Source: Hermatobates lingyangjiaoensis
Lineage: Eukaryota > Arthropoda > Insecta > Hemiptera > Hermatobatidae
Direction of reading: 5' to 3'
DNA length: 64,000 bases
Assembly: GCA_026182355.1 (NCBI GenBank)
Contig: JAPFBL010000008.1
Span: forward strand, 1-64,000
The notes below the pieces were generated by a model. The model was not told the DNA's origin, did not search any database, and was given only the letters and a program-made list of their open reading frames with translations. Below are positions 41,350 to 52,439 of this stretch, piece after piece. How positions within the stretch are numbered: the stretch's first letter is position 1; each line of letters begins with the position of its first letter. Position numbers and translations under genes: made by a program.

Positions 41350-42009
41350 TATATATATACAGTTAAACTGTATGGGCAATAACTAGCTGAAGAAGAGATT
41401 TGAAGTGATATTATGGAGCTAACACTTGGCTTATATGAGTTTCAATAAAGATAGATAGACAATAGAAAGAATGACACTGGACAAGTTGAAAGTCATCTGG
41501 GAGTCGTGACTGGGTTGAGGTTCAAGACGTTAGCCTGAGAGGGAGGGGAGGAAGAAAGCGTGACGACCGGTACAAACCTCCAGGCCTTGTGCCTGATTAA
41601 ACTCAATCATTATACATACCACTATTCACTTTGCGCTTAGCCTTCCTTCATCAAGGTTGTTATTTTGAATAAGATAGCTCAACGCTATAGGCCTTTTCAC
41701 TGCCTTTCTATTCTATTTGGTTCTTTATCAGTCAAGTTAACTCTTTCCCTTTTTATACAAGGACAGCGTCGCCCAGAAAACATACACTTCCATCAAGATA
41801 ACTCCTTTCTAACAATCCACTCCACACTCTATACATATTCAATCCTCAAGTATATTCTTTACTGATATTTGTTATGATTAATAGTAAATTAAGGATATAA
41901 TACTTTAGAAAAGCTCAATGAATGAATACATTCAAAATAAATCGCACTGACAGTCAAATAATTTCATTTACCCCACCATAATATAAACTTTCCCAGTAAT
42001 TAAATTCCT
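41350..42009. other. Spacer, nothing recognised
   Basis: Slightly GC-richer near 41500; no recognisable protein. Confidence 0.35.
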
Positions 42010-43626
42010 TAATAAAAAATCTGGAGTGGCCTACACTCAACTTTACTATAAGTAACTTAATATCAAATTTCTTGAGTATATAACACATAACGTTTCATTT
42101 AAGCATAACGTAAACATCTAAATGGGATATGATTATTAGTCTTTCATTCCTGAGGTAGTACAGATAGTGATTGAAGAACATATCAATATATAAGCTTTTA
42201 TTTTTCTATATCACACAGCTGATGCAAATAATTTCATTAGTATAACTACAGCAGTAATAACATTTTTGAAAAACCAAAGTGAACATTTCTTGATACGAAA
42301 TATTCTCCTACAAGAGAACATGGCTTTTGTTCAAATAGCCAGTGGATTTCTTACATCGTTTACTTGACATCCTTCTACATTGAATATTAAAGTAAAAGTT
42401 TCAAATATAAACAGGAAAATACTCTTTTTTTCTCTAAAAAACATCATAAACAGCGAAGAAAAAATGTTGTTTTAAGATGATTTATAGTTAAAGATGTACG
42501 ATAATTACATTTATTAATCTCTAAACGAAACAATTCAATTTTGAATTATCTTTTACATTTTTGATTTTTTATAGAATTATTATATTATTATGCCTTCTAA
42601 GTATTTAAAAAGATCATTTTCCTTAACCTTTGGCAAATAAGATATATACGATTTTTTTCTGAGTGAGTGTTATCATTTTCCTGCACAATATTATTCCTCT
42701 TACATCTCATATACGTTAATACACAATTTAAATTGTTCCTTTATAAATATCAATTTTATCTCAGTGGAATGCCTCAAAAAATTTCTAAGTCAATGTAAAC
42801 AATGAAAAAAAAATATAAAAAATTCGACAAGTAAAGCAGGTGATCTCTTAGTCTAAGATAAACAAACAGTTTTTATATCGTTATTGCTCTTTCCCATAAT
42901 TGAAACTTCATGATTTTTTTTTATGAATTGCTAATTTTTTGTTCCATTTTTGGTCTAATTTTCATTATTTTTTAATGAGCCGTTTAGCGTCAAAAAAACA
43001 TTTTCTGAAAACAGAAATCGTACTGTAACGCCCCATTAGCGAATGTAATTTTGAAAAAAAATATCTCAACTCATTCTACACATAATGTTCTATTTATAGG
43101 CATAGTTTCATTTTGATCCGTCAAACAGTATGGCTTGTATCGCTCTCACAAGGTTTGAGATTGAATTATAAGTCAAAATTTGTACATTTTATTGAAAAAA
43201 AAATATTTCCTGTTGTTTTAAAATTCTGAATATATTTTTCGTTTGTTGCATTTGTAACCTCAAAGATAATGTCAAAATTTCAAAACTCTAGGGTTATCAG
43301 TTTAGGAGAAATAAATGTTTTAAAAAAAACGGTTTTTGGCAAAAAAGTGACTTTCCCATCATGCATAATTCTTCCCAAACAATAGGGATCTTCGTCTTTA
43401 TGGGGCCCATTTTTGTGTAAAATATCAACTTGATCCATCAAAGATTCTGGACCGTAGCTTGGTAACAAGCAATGCTAACACACTCACCCACCCACCCACC
43501 CACACATAGACATCATCGTAAAAACATCATAAAACGACTTCTGGGACCTCAAAACATGTAATTCCGTCAAAATCTCGAGATCGAATTTTTACACGATCAC
43601 TATACTTTACTTATAGTAAAGTAAAA
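42010..43626 (+). mobile_element. Family R element, full length
   Basis: 1.62 kb, from AATCTGGAGTGGCCTACACTC to the ACTTTACTTATAGTAAAGT palindrome; more diverged from 37076-38706 than the tandem partner at 36268 is. Confidence 0.65.
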
Positions 43627-43889
43627 AAACATGCCTCTAAATTGACAAGAAATTGTTAATTTGAATAGGAACTGCCAAAAATAATAAATATCAATTAAAA
43701 CATATTGAAACACACTAAAATGAATAAAAAAATGATATATTTCCGTTTTATTTTAAAAATTTTTTAAAGGCAGAAATAAGAATTTTTTGACTAATGTTAA
43801 TTTAAGTATTCGTTTAATTAGTAAAATGAAATTTACATTAGTAAAAGGAACAACTTCCTTTAAGAAAGAAAATTGCATTTTCTTAATCA

Positions 43890-43990
43890 AAAAATTCTTA
43901 CTTCTGCCTATGAAAAAGGTTTTGAAATAAAACCGAAAAGTCGGCAATGAGAGTTTCATTTTTGAAATTAGAAAATTTGACCGAACCCCG
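43890..43990 (+). mobile_element. PLE terminus fragment (family of 44700-44995)
   Basis: CGGCAATGAGAGTTTCATTT then TTTGACCGAACCCCGATTAG matches the ends of 44700-44995; core lost. Confidence 0.4.
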
Positions 43991-44040
43991 ATTAGATAAC
44001 ACACCTATTCTATCAAACGGTTGATATATTATTTAATCTG

Positions 44041-44080
<40 letters not shown>

Positions 44081-44084
44081 CTTC

Positions 44085-44344
44085 TCGACCACTGATATTT
44101 CAAATTCACACAAGGGGTTCTTGAGGATTTTGGTCATAAAACATACAACTCCTGACTATAAGCCGACGTTGCAATCGCTGTAATCATCATTCTGTTATGA
44201 TGCAGCCAGACATAAGCATGGACCGGTAAATGGTGTTTCTTCTAAGTCAAGCCTTAAAAATGCCAAAAAATTTTTGGCGAAACGTCGGTTTATAATCAGG
44301 AGTTGATGTTTCATGACCAAAATCCTCAAGAACCCCTTGTGTAA

Positions 44345-44355
<11 letters not shown>
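44085..44355. mobile_element. PLE foldback, GCCAAAAA stem family
   Basis: Arms share CAAGGGGTTCTTGAGGATTT and its complement; the module is in the right arm at 44249-44291. Between (TA)n tracts. Confidence 0.6.
44249..44291 (+). ncRNA. Hammerhead-like module, variant core
   Basis: Stem I AAGCC (44249-44253) with GGTTT (44287-44291), five pairs; the core reads CTTAAAAAT in place of CTGANGAN; perfect 8-bp stem GCCAAAAA/TTTTTGGC (44262-44278); GAAA (44279-44282); CGTC. Related to the variant at 16255-16300. The altered core makes activity unlikely. Confidence 0.4.
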
Positions 44356-44374
<19 letters not shown>

Positions 44375-44378
<4 letters not shown>

Positions 44379-44620
44379 TTAAAGTGAACCGCAGTCTCGG
44401 CATTCACGATCTTCAGGCTGAGAGATTGGATTCTACAAACTAACTTCCTGCTAACAGGATTCAACTAGAAAAGGAGCTGGCCAGTCATTTTCTAGTTGAA
44501 TCCTGTTGTCAGGAAGTTAGTTCGTAGAATCCAATCTCTCAGCCTGAAGATCGTGAATGCCGAGACTGCGGTTCACTTTAATGATACTTGTTTAAAAGAA
44601 AATCTGTTGCCTATTTATAC
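44375..44620. pseudogene. PLE N-terminal coding fragments, head-to-head
   Basis: The plus strand (44496-44620) reads NPVVRKLVRRIQSLSLKIVN then AETAVHFNDTCLKENLLPIY, the conserved N-terminal region of PLE proteins; the minus strand (44464-44378) has the same sequence with a few changes. The two copies meet at AACAGGATTCAACTAG. Only this region is kept, between (TA)n tracts. Confidence 0.65.
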
Positions 44621-44671
<51 letters not shown>

Positions 44672-44699
44672 TAAAGTTTAGTATATGTATATATATATA

Positions 44700-44995
44700 T
44701 ATAAAACTAAAGTTTATCGGGACTCGGTCAGTTTTACATGTTCAAATTAAACTCTCATTGCCAACGTTTCGGTCTTTATTTAAAACTGTTTTCATAAACA
44801 GAAGTATAAATTTTGAAACAGAAAAACTAAGTATTACATTACAAATTATTTTAGAAAGAAAAATAGTATGTGGATTTTAACAACAACTGTAGTGTGAATG
44901 AACACGTGACACTGACACCAAAACGTTGGCAATGAGAGTTTAATTTGAACCTAAAGAACTGACCGAGTTCTGATAAACTTTAGTTTTGTTTCTAT
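44700..44995. mobile_element. PLE foldback
   Basis: Arms share AACTAAAGTTTATC, GGTCAGTTTTACATG-like and CATTGCCAACGTTT with their complements. On the minus strand GACC-GAAACGTTGGC is preserved but CTGANGA is not. Confidence 0.5.
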
Positions 44996-45064
44996 TCCAC
45001 GGTCGATACTTTTATCAATATATAAAATCTTTTCAATATATAAAATCAATATATATATCTTTAT

Positions 45065-45150
45065 ATATATATATAATGATCAAACCACAATAAGAAATGG
45101 GAAAACAAGACTAAGATCTTTCAACCGTAACAAGCGGTCTTTCTATAATC
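45065..45150 (-). mobile_element. PLE terminus, GACGAAGACC family, one arm only
   Basis: TGATCAAACCACAATAAG through ATCTTTCAACCGTAACAAG, then the match ends abruptly at 45140. Confidence 0.55.
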
Positions 45151-45184
45151 TATGTTTTCTATAATTTTATATAATTTACAGACC

Positions 45185-45345
45185 TATATAAAAAAGGTTT
45201 AGTTTGCTTGAGACAATTTTTGGACAAACACACACACACAGAAATTTTTCTAAGGCTAGATTCGGTTTTTCTATTGTATAAAAGTTAAAGCTAACTTGAA
45301 ATAAGTCAGTTTTAAGCAATATACAGAAATATATTAAGCAATAAA
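45185..45345 (-). mobile_element. Helitron H1 fragment
   Basis: Diverged match to the 5'-end part of H1: GAAATTTTTCTAAGG then ATTCGGTTTTTCTA and AAATAAGTCAGTTTTAAGC. Confidence 0.5.
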
Positions 45346-45349
45346 CCTT

Positions 45350-46670
45350 TGCTATTTATATATATAGATATAAAGATCTAAGGCCTTGCACTAGAGAAGG
45401 TTGGCCGTCAGTCATTTGCGTCAAAGCGTCAAAACAGGTTGATGACTGGCAGATCTGGTGCTTCACTTTCGTCAGAACCTCGTCCTGTTACGCATTCCTG
45501 CGACTCCAGGTATTTCCACGCGTCCTTCAAATCCCAGTATTACTGCTTCGACATCTACATACTATTTTAAAGTATACTTGACGTTTTTAAGTATAAACGT
45601 TGATAAGAATTGGTAAGATATGAATTGATAAGAACTTACACATTATAACGTAGTTCATAAATCATCTATGTATATAAAATTCAGTGTCCATCTACCCGTC
45701 TGTCTAATACCACAATAGATTTGCAAAACATCATTTAATTTAAAGGGAAGCGATAGCGTTTGCAAATTTTCCAGGCCAAAGTTTAATGGAAAAAATAAAA
45801 TCATGAAATAAAATCATTTTATTTAAAATTTTAAATTATTATTTTATTTAAAATCATTTAATTTTTTTTATCTACTTAAAAGAAACTATTGTTTGGGAGG
45901 CACATAAAAAAGACGAATATCTGGATGGCACACAGAAGAAATCTCTGGGCGACACATAAAAGAACACATGTGTGGGTGGCCCATAAAACAGCTAATCTCT
46001 GAACGACACATAACAGAACGAATACCTCTACGATAATCAGTTTTTTATTTATTACATTTTGTTTAAGAAGACTAAATGATTTTATAATAATATATTCCTA
46101 CAGTTCACTGTTTTCAACGTTTGCCTGATGGCAGTAATTTCCTTTAAGAAAACCTTCCAAGACGGAGCAAGCGAAAATGTTTCGAAATGAAATTGTGTAT
46201 CCTGTATGAAGGGTGCGAAGCCCACTCTTATCAAAGTGTGTTGGTGGGTAGACAGTGACGTGGTAATTGTGTCTGTCGCCTCAGGGCGGCTGTACGTTAC
46301 TCCTCTCTCACCCTCTCTCGCTCTCTCTCTCCCCACCTCGGCTGTCTGCTTTCTTAAAGCATGTAACTGAACAAATGTCGCTATTTCAATTTATTCAGTC
46401 GGTATCATTTCAAGAACCCGGCAAAAGGAATAAGTCTCATTTCAAAATTCTTTACTTATATACACATCCCAACTTGTGTGGTGCAAGCGAGCATGAAAAA
46501 TAGACATTTTTGAATTTATGAAATGGATAATGATGATAATAATGATATATGACAAGAAAATATTTTAGATTAACTTGCTCGGATAAAATTTGAAAAAACA
46601 AAGTTCCAATTACTTTACTTAAGTTGTCTTAAGAATGTTGATCTCCTGTAATAACTAACAGTCATATTCA
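45350..46670. other. Mostly anonymous sequence
   Basis: 45890-46030 has three to four CACATAAAA-type repeats (AGGCACATAAAA, ACACATAAAAGAAC, CCCATAAAACAGC). Short open frames at 46082-46503 are not recognised. Confidence 0.35.
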
Positions 46671-46674
46671 CTTA

Positions 46675-47625
46675 TCTCTATAAAGTTCGTGAGTTTGTTT
46701 GTTTGTTAACCCATTTCCCGTGGGCATAGAGACCTGAAATTAAATATATATTTTTAATACCTGAACAATGTTAAATAAAAGAAAATTATCACTATATTCT
46801 CAAAATTGGAGCCAGTGTAGCAAGTGTCTTGTGTGTTCTCAGATGACAGTAGTGCAAATGTATTATATATAAATGTAACAAAAAAAAATTTTTTTTAATT
46901 TAATATTTGAGAAATATAAACACTGCTAATAAACTAAAGGCATGAAGCCAGGGTAGCCCACTGGCTTGCGTGCTCGCCGAACCACAGAAGCACAAATACA
47001 ATAAAAATTAATGTAACAAAAAATTTTTGAATTTAAAATTTGAATAAAATAAACCATGGTAATGAAGTAAAGTCATGAATCCAGGGTAGCCAGTCGCTTG
47101 CGTCCTCGCCGATACAGTAGTGAAAATGTATTATATATAAATGTAACAAATATATAATAAACTACTACATTAGAGGTTAAAAATGAATAATTTTACAAAC
47201 AAACTTGAACATAACTGTCAGATAAAATAAGAATGTTCTAAGGTAATATTATAAAGACACATTCCTTTCATTGATGTTATTTTGTGTTGCTTAAATAAAT
47301 TGAATATTTCAATTTACAAGTTTTGTTTGCTTTAAATATATTTCATTGTGTATATAACTTTAATTGATGTTTTATTTATTTATATAATACAATATTTTTT
47401 TTTACTTTTAAATGATTTTTATTTAGTTAAATATAGTTACTATGTATATCTTGAATCATGTGAAGTATACTAAATTAAAAGCTTGGGTCATATAAGAATC
47501 TGTTTCTGTGCCTTAATAACAAGAAACAACAATTACAATTATCCCTGTCAATCATGTCCAGTGAGTTAATTTCAATACTTATTGTCATAATTTTTGAGTG
47601 ACACAAAGGGTCACGGGTTGTCTAG
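46675..47625 (+). mobile_element. Helitron-like element, family H2, complete
   Basis: Starts TCTCTATAAAGTTCGTGAG after an A and ends CTAG (47622-47625) before a T. The 3' hairpin GTGAC/GTCAC (47598-47602 with 47610-47614, loop ACAAAGG) stops exactly 11 nt before the end, matching the Helitron rule. Internal A-box-like repeats at 46840-47130. No Rep/helicase, so non-autonomous. Relative in opposite orientation at 1840-2871. Confidence 0.75.
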
Positions 47626-47627
47626 TC

Positions 47628-48234
47628 CAGGGGTCTCCAAAGTTTTCCAGCGGAGGGCCACATTGCTGAATTTTTAAAGCTTCGCGGGCCAAGGTTCTAA
47701 ATTATTCATTTTACCAAAATACATGCAATGTAAATAAACAGTGAATTAATAATTAAAAAATGTTATTTATTCAGTAGATAATTACAATGCATATAATATC
47801 AGCAACAATTAACATATTTTTTAACTTCGATCAATTGGGGAAATATGAAATTGTTTCATTTCTGACAAAATTTTGTCCAACTGAGGTTCAAAACGAGTGG
47901 TTTCAATAACAAGCAAAGCATTCAAATGTTCATCAGACAACTGTGATCTGTAGCAGGATTTTGTGTATTTCATCTTGGAAAAAGTCTACTCACACAAATA
48001 TGTAGTGCCAAAAACTGAAATGAATTCACAGGCAAACTTCCTTAAATAAACAAATTGGTCAGATGGAAGGCATTTGTAGAATTCAGTTAAATTTCCTTCT
48101 TTATATTTGTCCTTCAGGATGTCATTGGATTGCAAATCTGTAACTTCCATTTGTAACTCAGACGGTAAGTCTCCAATTGAAGGAGAGCTCGGCGGGCCGG
48201 ATCCGGCCCGCGGGCCGTACTTTGGAGACCCCTG
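47628..48234 (-). mobile_element. hAT-like element with 16-bp perfect terminal repeats
   Basis: CAGGGGTCTCCAAAGT at both ends, flanked by GTCTAGTC (47620-47627 and 48235-48242), a perfect 8-bp duplication. The duplicated target includes the last bases of the Helitron, so this hAT inserted after it. Encodes only the transposase tail. Confidence 0.85.
47850..48180 (-). pseudogene. hAT transposase C-terminal region
   Basis: The minus strand reads LQMEVTDLQSNDILKDKYKE, EFYKCLPSDQFVYLRKFACE, FGTTYLCE, a stop (TAG where CAG is expected), then TFSKMKYTKSCYRSQLSDEH and ETTRFEPQLDKIL. This is the hAT dimerisation domain found in GTF2IRD2/ZBED-type transposases. The catalytic half is missing and the stop interrupts the conserved block. 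Confidence 0.8.
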
Positions 48235-48260
48235 GTCTAGTCTATTCAATAGATGCACAT

Positions 48261-49001
48261 CATTGGCGTAGAAACCCTTTTTGCCGCCAGGGGCGGTGGT
48301 AAGGTTTGCCGCCCTTCCGTTTATATGTGTTTTGACTTTATATGTGTTCCTAAGCCTTTCGGCCATATAACCACCAAAAAATCAAATCAGTCCGACTAGT
48401 TTAACGTGCTGCCCTTTAGCCAATTTAGATTACTCCGAATTAATTCCATAATTAATTCTAACCACCTCCAATTCCAGAAAGTCCTTAAAATACTTATTTT
48501 CCTGGAATTACAATTAAGGATCTAATTTTAGACTGCTGTTATTAGTCCCAGACTTTCATCTTATTACAATACACTTGTAACATCTAATTAAATTACATAT
48601 ACAGTCATCATCAAAGAAAACCAAAGATTTTTCAAAACTAAAACGTAAATTTTTCAAAACAAATCATAAAAAAAAATGGTTAAATGAAATAACTGGCTAA
48701 GCAATCAAATATAATAAACAACTACTTTAAAAAAAAAAGTTCTGAAAAATAAAACATTCATTTTTCATTTTGTAAATATTACAGTTGAAAAATCCGTACA
48801 AAAAGAGTAATGCACACATAAAACATAAAAACAATTACAACCTTAAAAAGTCATTTTCGAATAAAATTACAAATTTTACTTAGCTTTTCTTAATATTAAT
48901 TTTTTTCTATTTTCTATTTTTACACCCTCAATATGCCGCCCCCTGGCAAGTACCGACCGGGTGGACCGCCCCCCCCCCCCCCCCTTTGTGTTATGCCAGC
49001 G
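48261..49001. mobile_element. hAT-like MITE with C-run
   Basis: Ends CATTGGCGTAGAAAC and the complement of CGCTGGCATAACACA, flanked by ATGCACAT on both sides (48253-48260 and 49002-49009), a perfect 8-bp duplication. Homologous to 57799-58317. A C-run lies in the right subterminal region. Non-coding. Confidence 0.8.
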
Positions 49002-49009
49002 ATGCACAT

Positions 49010-50636
49010 TTATGTGCCGCCCATAAATATGTTTTTTATTTACCGTCCAGACATTAGTTTTTTTTATGTGTCGTCCAAACATTCGTTCTTTTATGTACCG
49101 CACATAGATATATTTGTTTATGTGTCGTCCAGACCTTATTATACATAATTTATAATTAGATTTATCTCCTGAAATAAAATCTAGAAAAATCAATACGAAT
49201 ATATTAAGTGTAAAAAAATCAATACGAAATATATTACGTGTTGACTACATTAGTAATTATAAATAATACACTAGGAATTAATTATAAAATAGATAAATTG
49301 AAACTATTATTTACTATGGAAGATTAAAATGACTGCAAATCATGGAAGTTAATGAAAGACTCCAATTAGAAACTGTCAAGTAATGAAAACAAATGATACT
49401 AATGATGAAAATAGACAGCAGCGCTCAGGAGTCAATAGATGAAATAAAACTAGTTTCCAGCAAGGCCATTTATTGTATGTCTTGTAATTTTCAATTTCAA
49501 TCAATCTATAGTGATTTGTTAAACCACTTTTATAAAATAGGTGTTTGGTTTTATCTTTTTTTGTAATGCAAGATTAAAATTGAATCATAAATAAATATAA
49601 CAAAAATTCTCTGAAGTCATAACAGACTGGCTAAGCATTCCCAAATTGAATTTGGGAATAAGCTTTATTTTGAATTTGATTTAATTTTTGATCTTCAAAC
49701 GCCCCCCCCCCCCCCCCCACAAAAAATAAAATAGAACATTTCAGAAAAAATTTCAAATAACAAATTTGTTCAAACAAAAATTTCTAATCCAAATTAAATA
49801 CCTAACTCTAATTTGGTATAGACAATAAAATTAAAATTACAATTGATATAGTAAATATGCAATGGTATTTCATATCTTATTTTCTTGTGTTATTGATATA
49901 ATTAGCCCTATTAGAAGCTATATTTTTTTTTGTACTCATTTGGAAAAAATAATTACATCATTATTAAGAAGTCGAAAAAAATGACTAAATGTAAACTCTC
50001 CTGAATTACGGAAAACATGTTGAATAATTTTCTTTGAACATCTTAAATAATTATTAATTTTATTATACCATTAATTCTACTTAATAAAAATATAAAATAA
50101 ATAACTTTCTTGATAATTGATAAATCATTCCTCTGTTAAATTACAAATTAATTGTTAGTAATTGATATTCAATAATCTCTGAACTTAGATGTAATGATAT
50201 CTTACATACTAATCATAAACTACAAAACGTTTTTGAATTCTATTTACTCAAATTGGATATAGAAATCAAAATATAACCCAAAAAGGATGAACATAATATA
50301 TCATAAGATTAAAATTTGAGAATAGAATTAAAAATATCTAACTTTTAAGTCGATAGGCCAGAGTTACAAGACTACTGTAGTTTGATTTCAATACAGTCAT
50401 GCAAAGTTCTTTGAAATAGAAAAATACTAAACTTGATAAAGAAAAAAAAATAGCATATATATAATTTGAAGTTCCAACTATAAAACACAAAAAAAAACTA
50501 ACACTCACGATTCACGATAATTTAGGCTTTCTTGTCGTTTTGAGGAGAGGTGAAGAAGAAACACAAGAGGAGAGATGTGAAAGGGTTTACCTACCGATAT
50601 AAACTGACTCATATATATACATATATATATATTATT
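49010..50636. other. AT-rich, mostly anonymous
   Basis: A C-run at 49701-49718 may mark another decayed hAT of the same kind, but I cannot find its ends. 50460-50600 is a diverged PLE terminus on the minus strand (ACTCACGATTCACGATAATTT). Nothing else recognised. Confidence 0.4.
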
Positions 50637-50870
50637 TGACATAAACACGTGAATTAACAATCAATGATCAAAACACAATATGAAATGGCAAAACAAGAGT
50701 AAGATCTTTCAACCATAAAAAGCAGTCTTCGTCAGAGTCAAAAACCCAACTGATGGTTTTCAAAAACCGTTTGAAATAAGTTGGGTTTTTGACTCTGACG
50801 AAAACCGCTTATTACAGTTGAAAGATCTTACTATTTTTGTCCCAATTTCATATGTGATTTGATGATATAT
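50637..50870. mobile_element. PLE foldback, GACGAAGACC family, diverged
   Basis: Arms 50640-50755 and 50775-50865. The plus arm has CTGACGA, an AAACC...GGTT-type hairpin with changes and GAAAGATCTTA, so the hairpin is partly lost. Confidence 0.55.
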
Positions 50871-51185
50871 ATAGTTTCTAAACCCTTGACAGAGTTTAAA
50901 ATCAAAGAGCAAGATGCTGCAAATTATTATATAAGATGAATTGACTGTTAATCTTAAGTGTAAACTGTAACATTCGCAATAAAATGAAATCAATCCCAAC
51001 ATTATAAAATAATTGCTAAAAGAAAGCTTAATGTTTATTAAACATTCTGAATACTTAGGTAATATATTTCTAAATGGATCTGCAGATGACAAAGTGTTCT
51101 TTATTATGATATACTGAAGATACATGGAGGTAACTCTTCTGTTATAAACATTACGGCCAATAAAAAATTTAGATTTTATTCTCTA
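50871..51185. other. Spacer
   Basis: An AT-rich stretch with one unidentified minus-strand open frame; no feature recognised. Confidence 0.4.
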
Positions 51186-52418
51186 CTAGCAAACGTACCC
51201 GTCTTTGACGAAATCAAAAGTTCTATTATACTTGGTATTCCAAAATACCATGGAATACATTACCAATTATAGTATTATAATAATACTATAATTAGAAAGA
51301 ATAGAATAGTAAAAAATATAATTATTAGTACAGTGTTAAACAAAGCCTCTGTATACACCACATTAGCTGTCTGTCCTTCAGGTTCATGGAAGAACAAACA
51401 GTTGGAACCTCTGACTCTTGAGCAAGTAAACTACATTATAGTTGACCATGTGAGAAAAACTTGGTCTCGCTAACTTGAAGTCCTGCGTTAGATATAGTTT
51501 CCCCTTGCGACTTAGTTATCGTCAATGCGAACAATGCGAAATAGACTCTGAAAGGACTTTGCAATCGCTTCAACGGAAACAAATAGTGGCTCGGAATCAA
51601 TGGTATGCGTGTTATACACACAGACTCCCCAATACCACACCCAGTTCATGACGTCCGCCTCTATGACATATCTGTGCAGGCACGAATCGTAACATGTAAT
51701 TTGTTACTGCTACTCTATTTACTGACTTGTAAGTTCTTTTCTCGGTATAATATAGCGAAAGAACTTGTTTGTTAATTTTTCCTGCCTGTTCATATTAAGT
51801 GTTGATAATTGCTCGTTCACAAAACTATTTCTTCTTAATAGATAGTACATACTCAACTCTGGGAAACACCTTTTCAATGATGTTAAATACGCAAAATATT
51901 CATATGCTCTAATGAAATTAAAATCAACTAACAATACCTACTTGCCACACCTGTGTATTTTCAAAACAAACTTGTCTGTGAAGTTAGGAAAATACAGCTT
52001 AAAGCCCCATAACTTCGTTTCTGCACTGAATTATCAATATATTGAGAGCGTATATTTTAGTTAGGCATACACAAATCTAGTGTCAAAGTTTCAGCTCGCT
52101 ATGTCTCATGGTGGCTGAGTTTACTTGTGACAAACGTTTTTGCTTTAAACCATACTTCACTTTTACGTTGAATTTCCTATCAATTCAGAGCCTATATTTT
52201 AAGTTAGACATATACAAATCTACTGTAAATGTTTCAGCTTGATATGTCTTATGGTGGCTGAGTTTACTTGTGACAAAATTTTGCGGACAAACAGACAAAC
52301 CGACAGAAATTTTTCTAAGGGTGGATTCGGTTTCTCCAATGTATGAAACGTAAAGAAAACATGAAATGAGTCGGTTCTAAGCAATGTACAGACAAAATCA
52401 TTATTTTATTTATATAGA
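51186..52418 (-). mobile_element. Helitron-like element, family H1, complete
   Basis: Same structure as 485-1839: minus-strand start TCTATATAAATAAAATAATG (52418), 3' hairpin CGTC-AAA-GACG, end CTAG (51189-51186) followed by T. The base before the start is G rather than A, possibly because its former neighbour also ended in CTAG. Confidence 0.7.
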
Positions 52419-52439
52419 CTTTTCTCACTTGTTATCAAA

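Noticed and set aside
50500..50560. Hammerhead-like module on the minus strand
   Set aside because: The core is too altered to support, although the surrounding looks like a PLE terminus.
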